Assembly (NCBI GenBank): GCA_022414725.1
Contig: CM039462.1
Location: forward strand, 53,704,534-53,768,533
DNA length: 64,000 nt
From: Microglena sp. YARC
Taxonomy: Eukaryota > Chlorophyta > Chlorophyceae > Chlamydomonadales > Chlamydomonadaceae
Direction: 5' to 3'
Shown: positions 21,591-34,100 of the stretch, in pieces
How the letters are laid out: each line of letters begins with the position of its first letter
Position numbering within the stretch: position 1 is the stretch's first letter
Translations under genes and position numbers: made by a program
The notes under the pieces: model-generated
The model's database searches: none
Told to the model about the DNA's origin: nothing
Seen by the model: only the letters and a program-made list of their open reading frames with translations

Positions 21591-23696
21591 GACAAGCACA
21601 ACACCATCCGTCACAACCCCCCCCCCCCCCCCCCGCCCCCCACAGACAAACACACACACACAAGAACCCCTACATACCCTCCCACACAACTGACAAGCAT
21701 ACACCACCCTCACATCCCCCATATTACCCCACAACAAACCCACACTCACCCTGACAAGCAAACGTCACCACACATCCCCCTCAACCTCCCCCCCCCCCCT
21801 CCCATCCCCAACACGCCCCTCACACCAATGGGCGGCACCCTGACACGTCCATTTGACACACTCAAATTTGCCACATCTCCTGATTCGCCCCCCCCCCCCC
21901 CCCCCACCCCACCCCCACACACACAAAGTCCACCCCCACCCACCGACACCCCACCGCCCACCCTTACCCCCACACCTCTCCCCCGACCCACACCCAGCAC
22001 ACACCTTACACGGCCGCTACCCGCCTGCCACACCCCAACCAATAAACGCCACATCTCCTGTTAAGCCCCCCCCCCACCATCCCACGGCCACCCCCCACCC
22101 GACACAGGCCCACCCCGCCACAGGGAGTGCCACACATAACCCCTCACAGATTAGGATGGCCCCAAAGGAGCACTCGAACTGCCACAGTCCTCACTGTTAG
22201 CCCCCCAACCCACCCACCCCACCCCCACCCTCCCATACTCCCATCCCGCACCAGCCACACATAAGATCCTCAAGCACCCCAAACCCACTCCACTGCACAA
22301 GTCTCCTACCCGGGTCGCCCCCCACCCACCCCGCCCAAGACCCCATCCTTATTTACCCCACCCCCACCCCCTACCCATCCCCACAAGCTCACACATAACG
22401 CCTGAGCTCGACAACCGTCCCAAACAATCTCAAAGTGCCAACATTCCTCGCGGTTCGCCCCCCCACACCAAACCCTCACTACCCCTCCTCCCTGCGCCCA
22501 CCACGCAAAGCCCCCTCTCCCACCCCACATGAGCCCCCTCCACGCCCTGCCACAATCCACACAACCACGGTCACTGCCACACACCTCTGTTCTGCGTCCG
22601 CTCACCCGGCCCCCCCCCCCCAACCCACCCCCCTCACCCCTCCCCTTACCACGCCGCGCCGCCCCACCCCCCACCAACACCAACCCTTACCACCGTTCCA
22701 CACTCCTCGCCACCCCCCACAAGCCACACAATGCGGCCACCCTCTCAACATCCACAAACGCACGTGTCTCAACGCCACATTCCTCGTCTGTTGTCTAGCC
22801 TGCACCCACACCAAATCACCCCCACCATCCCAATCTTACCCCCACTCCACCCCGACGACGTTCCCCCACCCATAACCCCACCCCACCCCAACCGCCCCGC
22901 AGAGCCAAACATAACCCTCACATCGCCACAAATTCCACATCAAAGATGGCCACATCCTGTCATCTGTTTTCGCAGCCCCCCCCCCCCCCGCCCCCGCCAA
23001 GAATCTTACGCCCCACCCCACCCCCACCCTTACCCTGAGTGTATGCCCACGTCCCTTACGCCACCCCATAACCTCACCCCAACCCAGCACCGCCCGCACA
23101 GCCACACACTAAGCGCACAGGCCACACATAACCCTCACATGCCCCAAATCACTTCAACTTGCCACATCCTCTCGGTAGGACGCTGTTCGCTCTCCCCGAG
23201 CCCCACCCACCCAATCCCCACCCCACCTTACCGCTCACCCCCTCCCCAACACCCACGCCAACCCCCACAGGTCCACTCATGCACCCTCAACATCCCCAAA
23301 AACTCATCTGCCAATCTTGCGGTTGGCCCCCCCCAAACTCCACCGCTCCCACTCCCCCCCACACCACCCATCCCACACCCCACACCCCTCGCACGCCCCA
23401 TCACACCCTGCCACATCTACACAATACACCCACACTGCCACAATCCCGCGGTCGGCTCGTCCCTCCCCCCCCGCCAACCGTCACTCTATCCTCCCCCCCT
23501 CCCCGCACACACACACACACACTGTCCCCCCCCACCCCCCACACCTTGACACATCCACCCACCCCACACCACCTGAACACATCCTCAACGGTTTGCCGCC
23601 GCCACCGACCAACCGTCACTAACTAACCCGCCCTCCACCACTTCCACCCCCCTCCCACCCAACCCCACACATCCTTGGACACATCCCACACAACAT
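21591..23696. repeat. C-rich tandem array, 150-250-bp unit
   Basis: About ten degenerate units, each with long CCCACCCC tracts and a core like CACATAACCCTCACAT ... GCCACATCCTC...CGGT. The layout matches the exon-edge arrays elsewhere (pyrimidine tract, then a short conserved core), so it may copy an upstream exon of the uridine kinase gene. I could not read a family motif from the core. It runs into the assembly gap. Confidence 0.5.
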
Positions 23697-24696
23697 NNNN
23701 NNNNNNNNNNNNNNNNNNNNNNNNNNNNNNNNNNNNNNNNNNNNNNNNNNNNNNNNNNNNNNNNNNNNNNNNNNNNNNNNNNNNNNNNNNNNNNNNNNNN
23801 NNNNNNNNNNNNNNNNNNNNNNNNNNNNNNNNNNNNNNNNNNNNNNNNNNNNNNNNNNNNNNNNNNNNNNNNNNNNNNNNNNNNNNNNNNNNNNNNNNNN
23901 NNNNNNNNNNNNNNNNNNNNNNNNNNNNNNNNNNNNNNNNNNNNNNNNNNNNNNNNNNNNNNNNNNNNNNNNNNNNNNNNNNNNNNNNNNNNNNNNNNNN
24001 NNNNNNNNNNNNNNNNNNNNNNNNNNNNNNNNNNNNNNNNNNNNNNNNNNNNNNNNNNNNNNNNNNNNNNNNNNNNNNNNNNNNNNNNNNNNNNNNNNNN
24101 NNNNNNNNNNNNNNNNNNNNNNNNNNNNNNNNNNNNNNNNNNNNNNNNNNNNNNNNNNNNNNNNNNNNNNNNNNNNNNNNNNNNNNNNNNNNNNNNNNNN
24201 NNNNNNNNNNNNNNNNNNNNNNNNNNNNNNNNNNNNNNNNNNNNNNNNNNNNNNNNNNNNNNNNNNNNNNNNNNNNNNNNNNNNNNNNNNNNNNNNNNNN
24301 NNNNNNNNNNNNNNNNNNNNNNNNNNNNNNNNNNNNNNNNNNNNNNNNNNNNNNNNNNNNNNNNNNNNNNNNNNNNNNNNNNNNNNNNNNNNNNNNNNNN
24401 NNNNNNNNNNNNNNNNNNNNNNNNNNNNNNNNNNNNNNNNNNNNNNNNNNNNNNNNNNNNNNNNNNNNNNNNNNNNNNNNNNNNNNNNNNNNNNNNNNNN
24501 NNNNNNNNNNNNNNNNNNNNNNNNNNNNNNNNNNNNNNNNNNNNNNNNNNNNNNNNNNNNNNNNNNNNNNNNNNNNNNNNNNNNNNNNNNNNNNNNNNNN
24601 NNNNNNNNNNNNNNNNNNNNNNNNNNNNNNNNNNNNNNNNNNNNNNNNNNNNNNNNNNNNNNNNNNNNNNNNNNNNNNNNNNNNNNNNNNNNNNNN
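23697..24696. other. Assembly gap (1000 N)
   Basis: Exactly 1000 N, a conventional placeholder for a gap of unknown size. Reading frames across it are meaningless. Confidence 1.
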
Positions 24697-24739
24697 GTCA
24701 GTACTCACACTCAATGTTACCCCTTTTCTTCCCCTTCCA

Positions 24740-25735
24740 ATTACATGTATAATCGGGTGTTGCCTGATCAGGCAAGCCAACTAGCCAGGTGGCAAAATGC
24801 AAAGTATGCACCATACACCACCATTGAGAACACATACGCCCAATACACACTCAATTGCACCACCATCAACTCTCCAACTTATACCATTCGCGCCTTCTCT
24901 TCCACCCTTTGCAATCCCATTACAGTGTTTCATCGAGTGTTGCTGCGGAGAGCGCCTACTGGCCAGTGGCAAAATCACAGTGTGCTCCCATTCCCAACTC
25001 ACATACAACCATACCGCCATTACACAGTCCATTATTACACTACCCGTACTCACCCATTTACCCCTTCTTCTTCTACCCTTATTCCAATCCTATGGCAGTT
25101 TTTCATCCGGTTGTAGCAGTGGAGGCACTGCCAGCTTGGCAAAACCTATCAGTATGCCTACCATAGCGACACATTAACAAGTTCACCATAACACCATACA
25201 CATCATTACACGCACCATTTACACTAGATCCATACTCACCCATTCTCGCCCCTTCTTACCTCACTCCTTTTTCCAATCTACAGTGTTTCATCGGTGTTGC
25301 TGGAGGGCACTGCCAGTTGTGCAAAATCACAGTATCACCATAAATACAAAGTACCAGTTACCCACACCATAACACCATACACATCATTACAGCACCATCT
25401 CTACACATTATCCCATACTCACCCATTCGCCCTTCTTCTCACCCTTTCCAATCTACAGTGTTTCCATGGTGTTTGTTTGACTGGTCCACTCGCTCAGTTG
25501 GCAAATGAGCGAAGGTGCGCCATTTTTAGCCATCTATAATGATAACAAGCCATAACAACCCTACCATTTCACACAAGCACACCATTATACAAGACTACAC
25601 CCAGTCTCAACTATCGTCCACACCACACACTCTCACTCCTTACTTCTTCACCTTTCCAACCTTACCAGTTTTCAATTCGCTGTTAGCTGAGGCAACGCCA
25701 AGTCTGGCAAAACCTACAGTGTGGCAATCAAAAAA
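24740..25735 (+). pseudogene. UKL: Uridine kinase P-loop exon array
   Basis: Six degenerate copies about 150-210 bp apart (near 24745, 24924, 25092, 25281, 25457, 25667). Their consensus, after CAG, reads TTCATCGGTGTTGCTGGAGG then CACTGCCAGTGGCAAAACCA, that is FIGVAGGTASGKTTVC. GGTASGKTT is the Walker A ATP-binding loop of eukaryotic uridine kinases, including the plant kinase-UPRT fusions. Each copy has single-base indels (for example an extra CTT before GGCAAAACC), so no one copy is cleanly open. This is the N-terminal part of the gene whose UPRT half ends at 49758. Whether one copy is the true exon with sequencing errors, or the true exon lies in the gap, cannot be told. Confidence 0.65.
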
Positions 25736-26385
25736 TCCCCATGTGCGAATGCTCATGATTCAGTGTGTGGTGCGTGCTCTCACGCTTCAGGTATTGATAT
25801 GAATTTGATTGGTATCATTTGAATTTAAATCAATGGCGAGGATGACGACTTGATCAGTGCGTGGTGCTAGCTTACTCAGCCTGGCATTAGAATTTGATTC
25901 TCTAGAATTTGAATTTAGAATCATGGCGAGGATGCATGATCAGTGTGTGTGTGTGTCGTCAGTTTATTTAATATGATTTTTATTTTATTTAAATTGATAA
26001 TGGCAAGGATGCATGATCAGTGCGTTCTCTTACTCAGGTATTTAATTTGAATTTGATTTTGAATTTAAATCATGGCAGGATGTACGACCAGTGTGTCCGT
26101 GTTCTCTCATTCGGGCAATTTAATTGAATTTGATTATTGAATTACAAATCATTGCAGGATGTAAAGGCTAGTGTGTTCGGCTGCCCTCACCTCCGCGCAC
26201 TTGTTTGAATTTAATTTGATTTGAATTTTAAATCTATGGCCAGTGGGATCCAGGACGCGAGTTTGGCTTCGTGCCATTGTCTTAATGGCATAGTCAGGCA
26301 TTTGACATTTTGAAATTTGAGTTTTGAATTTAATCACTTGGCAAGGATGTACGACAGTGTGTCGTGTTGCTCCACTCAGGCTGGA
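25736..26385 (+). pseudogene. UKL: Uridine kinase exon array, MHDQCVVLSL segment
   Basis: About seven copies with an 80-90-bp period. The consensus ATGGCAAGGATGCATGATCA then GTGTGTGGTGCTCTCACTCAG translates as MARMHDQCVVLSL. It is followed by AG|G and an AT-rich intron with GAATTTGAATTTAAAT. In the family, the strand after the P-loop helix reads ..LHDQRVVL(V/S)..DSFYR, so position and wording fit. Copies carry indels. Confidence 0.55.
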
Positions 26386-27000
26386 AGAAGGGTGGGGTGC
26401 GTTTGGTTGTGAGTGTCCTGTTAATTATATATATAAATATCAAAATACCAACAAATATAAGTAGGCCTGTACAAATGACAACAAATACAACACGTATAAC
26501 AAATACACAAATTACAAACGTATACAAATACAACAAATGTACAACGTAACAAATAGCAAACAAATACAACACATAAAAGAAATACAACAAATATAAGAAA
26601 TAGACTTTTATGGACAAGCAAATATATCTTAGAACACATTATAGCTATCAAATAATTAAGACAAATGTGAAACAGATACAAACATATAAAGAAATCACAA
26701 ATACACAAATATAACAAATATAGACAAGATATTTAAGAAAGCCATAACCACAAATACATCAAATATAACAAATGCAACACATATAGAAGAATGTATAACA
26801 AATACAAAATATTATATCAAATGTACAATATAACACATATATACAAATGTACCTAGAAAGCAACACAAAAATACCCATGGCAAATATAACAAATGTAACA
26901 AAAGTACAACAACACTATCAACAAATGTAACAAATTGTAATACAGATCATGATGCATAGATAGAATCTAAGTATTTTTTCAGTCCTTGGGCGTGAGAATA
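26386..27000. repeat. AT-rich ACAAATA-type intron repeat
   Basis: Imperfect short repeats of AACAAATAYAAC and similar through most of the interval. No coding signal. Confidence 0.8.
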
Positions 27001-28900
27001 CATGTTTCTGCTGCAGGACCGAGAGCTTCACTCAGGAAGCTTCAAGCCCCCCCCAGCCCCCACCTCACCCACCCCTCCACAACACACTACACGAGCCTTA
27101 CCCCGCCCCACACACAATACACACACAACCAACAACCAACATGAGTCCCATCCTCCACCTCCACCCCCCACCACACACACACCACCACATCTTGTCCTGG
27201 CAGTGACTCCCTTTCTCCCTGTTGGCCTCTATTGTAAAAACATAGTTGGGAACTTTAAATTTCCCCCCCCCCCCGCAACACTTAAGGTGCAGGAAGCACT
27301 TCACACACAACACACACACACACCACACACACACACACAACAACAGCACCGTCCCACCAACCACCCATCCACACATCTTGCTGCGAATCCTTGCTCATGC
27401 TCTAAACCAGGTGGCTCTCACTGCCCGAATGAGAAATGCTTTGGCTGCAGCCCAGAACTAACTTTGATTCCCCTGATGCCTTGGACGCGCAGGTGAGTTG
27501 CAATACAACACCACACACACATACAAAACAGACATGCTCACAACACACACAAGCCATTGTGGGTAACTCGTTCTTAGTTTGGGCTGTTTAATGTGGAAGC
27601 TTCAAGCCAGGTTCCATATGCCCAACACACCACACACAACAAACATAGAAATGCAGCCAAACCAGCAAAATACATGCAAACACCCACAACCACACACGAC
27701 ACACAAACATACATGCAATAACACACAAACAAACATACATGCACAACCCACACACATGTTTTTCTATTTCAAACATAGGATCGCAGGGAGACAACCTTCA
27801 CAATAAATCAACATCAGGCATTCAAAACACAACAGCAGTTCACACGGCGACACATACAGAACACCGAGTAGGTCGCATAAGACACACACACAAACATACA
27901 CCATGCAAACACAGTTCACCACACACACATGCAAACACAACACACTACCAAACATTACATGCAAACACAGCACGCTATCATCGACAAACAGTGACAGTGC
28001 CAAACACACAGCAACACCATTAACAGAACACACACACAACACCACACTACCACACACTAACATCACATCACACAGCACATAGAATACATGCAAACACACA
28101 CACAAGCACTGCAAGCAACCCAACAAGCACACACCACGCGACTACATCCACAAAAACACACATATGTCATGCACATATCAGTCGCACCACAGTCAAAATA
28201 ATTTGGCTGCAGCCCAGAACTTCAACTTGGATTCACCTGATGCCTTGGGAGCTCTTGCAAGTGAAGTTGCATCGCAACCTACAACACCCCTATTCACATG
28301 AGCGACACACACACACACGACACACACCTAGCATTATGGAGATTCAAGCCAGGTCCATATGCCAGCCACTGTTCTTTTTGGGGGAGTGCTTTGGAGCTTC
28401 AAGAGGTCCATATGCCAGCCACTACATACCCATGCAACACACAACACACATCGAACACACACACACAAACATACCTCAATACCACGAATACACTCACAGG
28501 GATTGTCTATTGATTCTTGGGGCTGCTTATCGGAGAGCTTCAAGCCAGGTCATTTGTGCCGAGCACTAGTGTCTTTTGGGGCTGTCTATGGAGAGGCCTT
28601 AAAGCCATCATGGTCCAGCAAACTGCACACCCACAATAGCACAACAACAAACAACACAAACAAGCACTCCACTTACAAATGGACTTTGATTCGCTGATGC
28701 TTTGGAACCGCAAGGGTGATGTTTTGCATGCAACCAACACACACACACCCACACATACAAAAAACACACGTATGCACGGACCGCCGATGAGAAGCTTTGG
28801 CTGCAGCCTATGAATTTCAAACTTTGATTCCGCTCTGATGGCCTTGGATTTTCGGGCGAGGTGAGTTGGCACGCAACGAGACACACACCACACAATCACA
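27001..28900 (+). pseudogene. UKL: Uridine kinase substrate-loop exon arrays (CFYRSFKP and NFNFDSPDALD)
   Basis: Two motifs alternate in CA-rich intron. (a) GCTGCTTATCGGAGAGCTTC-like copies near 27015, 27590, 28335, 28390, 28520 and 28590; they fit a damaged D-C-F-Y-R-S-F-K-P, equivalent to the DSFYR substrate loop of uridine kinases. (b) CTGCAG followed by CCCAGAACTTCAACTTTGAT and TCACCTGATGCCTTGGA at 27445, 28205, 28660 and 28805; they read AQNFNFDSPDALDAQ, equivalent to the family's NFDHPDAFD, and are followed by GTGAGTTG donors. All copies have indels or substitutions. Extra fragments of (a) recur at 31575, 32098 and 34148. Confidence 0.55.
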
Positions 28901-29734
28901 CACACACACAAACATAGCACTTGATTAAACTGGAAGCACCCAAACATCATCACGCGAAACGCACACACAGCTGCAGCACACACACAACAACACTCGGGCA
29001 ACGTCACACACACGAATACCTCACTAACTCAATAATCACACACGCACCATACACAAAACACACACGTGCAGACACAACACCACATACAACACACAACAGA
29101 CACACAAATCCCAATGCCCCCGTCCTTCACCGTACAGGCCTTTTGTGAGCTACGTGCAGAAGTTTGTCGTTTGGTTTGCTGTGGACGGCCATTTAACGTT
29201 GACTTCTATCCTCACACATTTTCACTTAGCGAACCGACCCCTGCCCCCTTCGTGCTACGTATGCCCACAACATTCCCCAGATACACACAACTCCCCCCCC
29301 AGTCCCCTGGCACTCCCCACCTCATTGCGCCTGACGCCAAAGCACATCCCTCCATCCTACAGCCTATATGAGGTCTCTAGTGAAGAAAGTTGTCGTCTGG
29401 TTTGGCTGTGGCACGTCGGCTCTCATTTTACGAGCTGTCAAACCCAACACACACTTTATGACACGCCCCACTACACTGCCCTGGCCCTTAGCTTCACTCC
29501 GGACCCAGCCCTCCCCTCCCTCCGACGCAACCCCCTCCTCTCCGACGACCGCCCCCACTGACGTACCCCCATCCCTGACACCCCTGCTACGGCGCCCGGC
29601 TGAGCCTGCATGAAGATGTTTGTCCGTTGGGTTTAGGCTGTGGACGTCCTATTTACGACGTCACAACACAACTTATACCTCCCATATGCCAGCCTGTTTT
29701 CTGCCCCCCTCCCCCCCCCCCCCCGAACCTGCAG
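28901..29734 (+). repeat. CA-rich intron and damaged copies of the IYDF exon
   Basis: CACACA-rich to 29120. Then three degraded copies (near 29130-29220, 29360-29440, 29605-29670) of the exon that follows at 29735, each recognisable by TTTGTCGTYTGGTTTGGCTG and TGGACG, separated by C-rich intron. Confidence 0.65.
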
Positions 29735-29866
29735 GCCCTGGTGAGCTGCATGAAGAATTTGTCGTCTGGTTTGGCTGTGGACGTGCCCATCTACGACTTC
29801 ACCACATTTTTACATCTGAGGCGCTCACAGAAACGCGGCGTGTGGAACCTTCTGATGTTGTCATTG
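29735..29866 (+). CDS. UKL: Uridine kinase exon: VDVPIYDFTT ... TRRVEPSDVVI
   Basis: After a CCTGCAG acceptor the plus strand reads ALVSCMKNLSSGLAVDVPIY then DFTT. One frame over, it continues FTSEALTETRRVEPSDVVI before a GTGCGA donor. In the uridine kinase family this region is L..LK.G..V..PIYDF.TH.R........PADVVIVEGIL. The frame change falls inside a T run (29807-29811). One extra T would restore both the reading and the expected phase, which points to a homopolymer miscall rather than gene decay. PIYDF contributes to nucleoside binding, and VVIVEGIL is the strand that follows. Confidence 0.7.
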
Positions 29867-30260
29867 GTGCGAAGCATGGTCATGTGATGGGTAAGGTAGC
29901 TTACCACAAGACTCAGGATCCCCATCCCCCACTCCCCCGCCCCCACCACACACTCCACACAACACACACACAAACCACACACACACCGTTTCATGCCACT
30001 TCCACGCATGAGTGCCATCAGTATGACAGGCGGCGTGTGGAACCTTCTGAATGTCATTATGGGAGAGCATCTTCTTGGTAGGCGTACCTCCCTACCCCCC
30101 CCTCCCCACAACACACACGACACACACACACAAACGACAGCTCAACACACACACACATGTCCAACGCCTCCACCATGAGTGCTCCTCAGGAGACACGGCG
30201 TGTTGGAACCAATTCTGAATGTTGTATTGTGGAAGGCATCTTGGTAGGGTCGCACCACAC
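29867..30260 (+). repeat. Copies of the TRRVEPSDVVIVEGIL exon end
   Basis: Two more copies in CA-rich intron. The one at 30000-30085 reads MSAISMTGGVWNLLNVIMGE or its shifted frames. The one at 30172-30250 reads QETRRV, then a frame change, then CIVEGIL before GTAGGG. Together they show the full exon end VVIVEGIL. Confidence 0.65.
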
Positions 30261-31615
30261 AACGAAACATCCAACTACCAAATGCCACACCCCAACACCA
30301 CCACAACCACGACACACACTGTTTCTCCACACCACCACCAACAGTTCTGCACATCACCACACACACTCACCACCTACACACACACACACATCATCACACA
30401 TCCTCACAAGAACGAGCACAGCCACACACACCAGACTGCTTATGAGAACGACACACATTCAAGCCCCACAGGTCTAAATGACCCGCAACACCCACACCTA
30501 CACACCACGCACCACACCACACAACACACACTACACCGTTCACTCACACACACACACACCACACACACACACACACACACCACCACACCACACAACACAA
30601 CACCCTATTTTGGGGCTGACTCACACACACCACATCCACACACAGGACACAAGCGTCCACACCATCAAAAACACACACCACACCACAGCCACACACACAC
30701 ACCACACCACACCACACACGCACACAGCCACCACCAACCACACACACCATCCACATCACCAACACAAACACCCACAACCTCCACCAAGACCACATCACAA
30801 ACACAATGCACCCACAAGCTGGCAACCAACACACCTACAACACTCGATCACATCTATCCAACACGTACCATTCATGCCAAACACACCACAGGCCACACAC
30901 ACACACAAGGCACCACACCACACATCACAGCACGCACCACCACACACACACACACCCACCCCAAATGCCCTATCCCACTGGACACGCACCCACACAGTCA
31001 CACACCACAAGCCAGGCACATCCATATGCCACACACACACACACAACACCACACACACACACACACACAACAGCACAGCACACACCAAACACACACAACA
31101 CCACACACACACACAGCACACCACACAACACAACACACACACCTCACACAACACAACACACCACACCAACACCAACACACACACCACCAACACACACTAC
31201 ACCACACAACAGCACTACTCTACCTCTTCACTACACACACACCCACACATCACACCACATTCCACAAGCCCCACACCACACAGCAGGTCACACATGGCTT
31301 TAATACACACACCAAGCACTCACACAGCAAAGGCTCACACACACCACTACACACAACATCCCACCAACACACACACCACACACACACACCACACACCACC
31401 AACACGCGCACACACACCACACCTACACACACACAACAACACCACAGCCACACAACATGGAGCACAGACACCACACACACAGGGTCCATATGCTAGCCCC
31501 ACCCTTCCACACAGTGCACTACACATATACAACACACACACAACACACATCACACACACCCAGTGCTTTTTTGGGGCTTGCTTATAGGAAGCTTCAAATG
31601 CCACACCTCGTGTAG
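30261..31615. repeat. CA/CACCA microsatellite intron
   Basis: About 1.3 kb of ACACAC/ACCACA low complexity. It contains one fragment of the GCTTAT...GAAGCTTCAA motif (31575-31600). Open Thr/His-rich frames here are composition artefacts. Confidence 0.85.
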
Positions 31616-31838
31616 GTGCTCACCATGGAAGAGTTGTGGAAAATGGTTGAATATATATGTGTACTGTGGACACCCCATAGACAGATGATCGTGCGGCTTG
31701 CCCAGGGCCCATCCAAAAGGGGATGTGCACAGCAAGCAGGGGGCAGAGCGTGGGCTTGGTGTTATCCAGCAGTAATCAAGAGTTTCACGCTTTCCGGTCA
31801 ATGTCTGCTTTCGACACGTTCATGGCCGCCAGCAAAAG
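31616..31838 (+). CDS. UKL: Uridine kinase C-lobe exon
   Basis: Bounded by TGTAG acceptor and GTGAGC donor. It opens VLTMEELWKM. It then shows fragments of the family's order across several frame changes: IYVDT-like (ATATATGTG..GTGGACACC), MIVRLA, an ERGR-like stretch, and AFDTFMAASKR at the end. The family sequence here is (D..I..L.....)(K)I(F/Y)VDTDADVRLARR ... RGRD...V...Y...V.PAFD.F..PSKK. At least three indels would be needed for one open frame, in line with other exons between the gap and 44 kb. The role is the C-lobe/lid of the kinase, where arginines contact ATP and substrate phosphate. Confidence 0.55.
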
Positions 31839-32900
31839 GTGAGCTACACACCACACTCACAGTAGTGTAACCACATATGTATGGGAGCCAGTACACACGC
31901 AGCTACTGCATCAATTTTTTCAAGCCTGCCTTGGGCAATATCATCCCAGGCGCGCTCCTCACGCAGAAGGTGAGAACCACACACACACTCACATGTAGTT
32001 TTAACAACTGGCATTTACACACAGCACGTCGTTCAGACACGCTTCGATGACCAATGCAACTGTTGTCTCCTGCCCTTTGACAACTTTCATTCCGTCTGGG
32101 GCTGCTTATGGAAGCTTCCACAGAAGGTAAGAGACTCACACACAAATCCAACACACATGTGGGGGTAAATTCCATATGCTTGCATGCACACACAGGGTTA
32201 ATGATAACGCCTGGGGGGCGTGGTGTTAAGAGGAGCCCGTCGTACGCGGGGGGAGCGGCCACTACTACCATCAACTGACAGAGCTACCAGTCGCGGCTTG
32301 ACTGACGAACCTGCAACGCCAAGAGCGACCGACAGGGGGTGTCGCACTACCCACCGACTCTCATAATCTTTAGGCAATGCTGGTCCACCCCACTAAGACC
32401 AATTGTAATCATGCAACACAGATGTTAGGTAATTCAATTCACACGCAACGCCACCGCAAGCACACCAGCGTGCATCACGCTTCGTAAGCCTGCCTTCGCA
32501 ATTCATCCGCCCTAGCAGAAAGGTGAGACACACACACACTCACAGTAGTTAACACAGGCAGCACACTACAGAGTACACACGCTTCGTCAAGCCTGCCTTC
32601 GACAACTTCATCCGCCCTAGCAGAAGGTGGAAAGACACACACACACTTCAAGTAGTAAACACAGCAGTACACACAGCAGTGCACGCAGCAGTACACACGC
32701 TTCGTCAAGCCTGCCTTTGACAAAGAACTTCATTGCCGCCCCAGAGAAGGTGGGACACACACATCAGTACACCACTTCATCAGTAGTTTGAGAGACACAG
32801 CAGTAGACAGGCTAATCAGCAGTACTCACGCTTCGTCAACCCGCCATGCCTTTGGACAATTTCCATCCGCCCTTATTAGATGGTGGGACACACACAGCAA
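31839..32900 (+). repeat. Array of C-lobe exon donor edge
   Basis: Six to seven copies of the exon end in CA-rich intron, near 31915-31970, 32030-32130, 32465-32525, 32570-32630, 32695-32752 and 32825-32885. The best copy reads TRFVKPAFDNFIRPSRR followed by a GT donor, very close to the family's ..FVKPAFDDFVLPSKK. A LINE tail interrupts the array at 32201-32335. Confidence 0.7.
32201..32335 (-). mobile_element. LINE 3' tail (truncated copy)
   Basis: Matches 7829-7969 over about 135 bp (shared GAGCCCGTCGTACGCGGG and GCAACGCCAAGAGCGACCG), with the terminal ACGCC...GGCGT hairpin, on the minus strand. Confidence 0.6.
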
Positions 32901-33300
32901 GCAACACCACAGCAGTACACACACACAGCAGTACAAGCAGTATACACAACCAGCCACCCTCAACACCCCACAACGACCCCCAACAAGCCCTTAACCACCC
33001 TCCCAACCTCCTCTCAACACAACCTCGACCTCCTTCCCCTTGCAGGCACCTACCCCACCCATCCCCACAACCACTCAGGTTCCCAACTCCCAAACAACCC
33101 TATTGACCCCCTTATGCCCCCACTGTGCTAGGTACACTCTCATTTTGGGGGGCACCCACCAACCCACCATCACCTCGCTTCATGGAAGCTCCTCCCAACG
33201 CCCCAGGCTCTCATATCGCCCACGCCACCTCCGTTCCCCCCTTCCTTTCCTGGGACCTTTGCCTTCCACCCTTGGAAGGCACAGGCATGTCAATAGACAA
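32901..33300. other. C-rich intron sequence
   Basis: CA- and C-rich sequence with two acceptor-like sites (CTTGCAG at 33040). No confident coding segment. Confidence 0.35.
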
Positions 33301-33372
33301 TCAATACATTCCGGGCCAAGGCGAAGACATCTGTTGCCTTGTTGAATCGGGCATCCACGAGTTGTCGTAGAT
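33301..33372 (+). CDS. UKL: Possible kinase-end exon (IPGQGED...LVESGIHEL)
   Basis: An open stretch NQYIPGQGEDICCLVESGIH then ELS and TAG. It can be laid against the family's ..[26 protein letters not shown] by the I-P-x-G-x-(x)-D/E spacing and the final IH.L. The match is short and no splice sites are obvious, so this is tentative. Its position, after the PAFD..PSR exon and before the UPRT linker, is right. Confidence 0.35.
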
Positions 33373-34100
33373 TTGTCTATGCACACAGCTTGTTGTGTGT
33401 GCTAGTGCTGTGTGTGTTTGTTCTGTGAATTGTGGGGGGGTGGAGTGGGGAGGGGGGAGGAGGTGGGAGAGGGGGGGGGGGGGGGGGGGTATTTGTTTGT
33501 TATATTTTATGTGTTCAATCTCGGTAGCTCTGTTGATCTTAGTCTTATTTTTTGCTGGTAGTTTTTTATGTTCCCATATTATTAAGTAGTATTAGTAGGT
33601 AATTAGTAATTAGTATTATTAGTATTCAGTATTAGTATAGTATTATTATGTTGTTGTTTTATATTGTTGTTAGTTCAATCAACTCGGTAGCGTGTGATGT
33701 TAATCACTGCATAGTAGTTGTCTCATTTCTTTTCTTTTCTTTTTTTTGTTTTTTTTTTTTTTTACTAAACCTGGTAGGATGTTGATGCATATTCACGGCT
33801 AGTAGTTCTGCATCTTCTTTTTCTTTTGTTTTTGTTTGGGTTACGTCTAATTTTATGTTTGTTGCAGGTTTGTTGGTTAGACTAAAACCTGGTAAATGTT
33901 GATCTTCATCCTGGAGTAGTTGCTTATTGTTTCTTACGTGTGCACGTGCTGTGCGTCTTTTGTCTGCTTTTGTGTCTGTCCTGTCTGTCCTGTCTGTCTG
34001 TCTGTCTGTCTGTCTGCCTCTCTTCCTGCCTGTTTCGGGGGTTGCTTTCGTGAGCCTGTCTGTATTGTTATTGGTCTTCTGCATAGATGTGGCTCGATGG
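33373..34100. repeat. G-run then T-rich tandem repeats
   Basis: A G-run at 33470-33490. Then T-rich DNA with four loose copies of a unit containing AACTCGGTAG or AAACCTGGTA followed by GTTGAT (33520-33910). Then TGTC microsatellite (33975-34020). Confidence 0.55.

Noticed and set aside
23623..24784. Apparent 370-385-codon open frames
   Set aside because: They run across 1000 N of assembly gap.
30219..31587. Long open frames of 369-425 codons rich in Thr, His and Pro
   Set aside because: They follow CA/CACCA microsatellite composition, overlap in several frames, and have no domain or splice context.
29735..33372. Calling the kinase half a dead pseudogene
   Set aside because: Indels cluster in homopolymers and affect introns and satellites equally, so sequencing noise is at least as likely.
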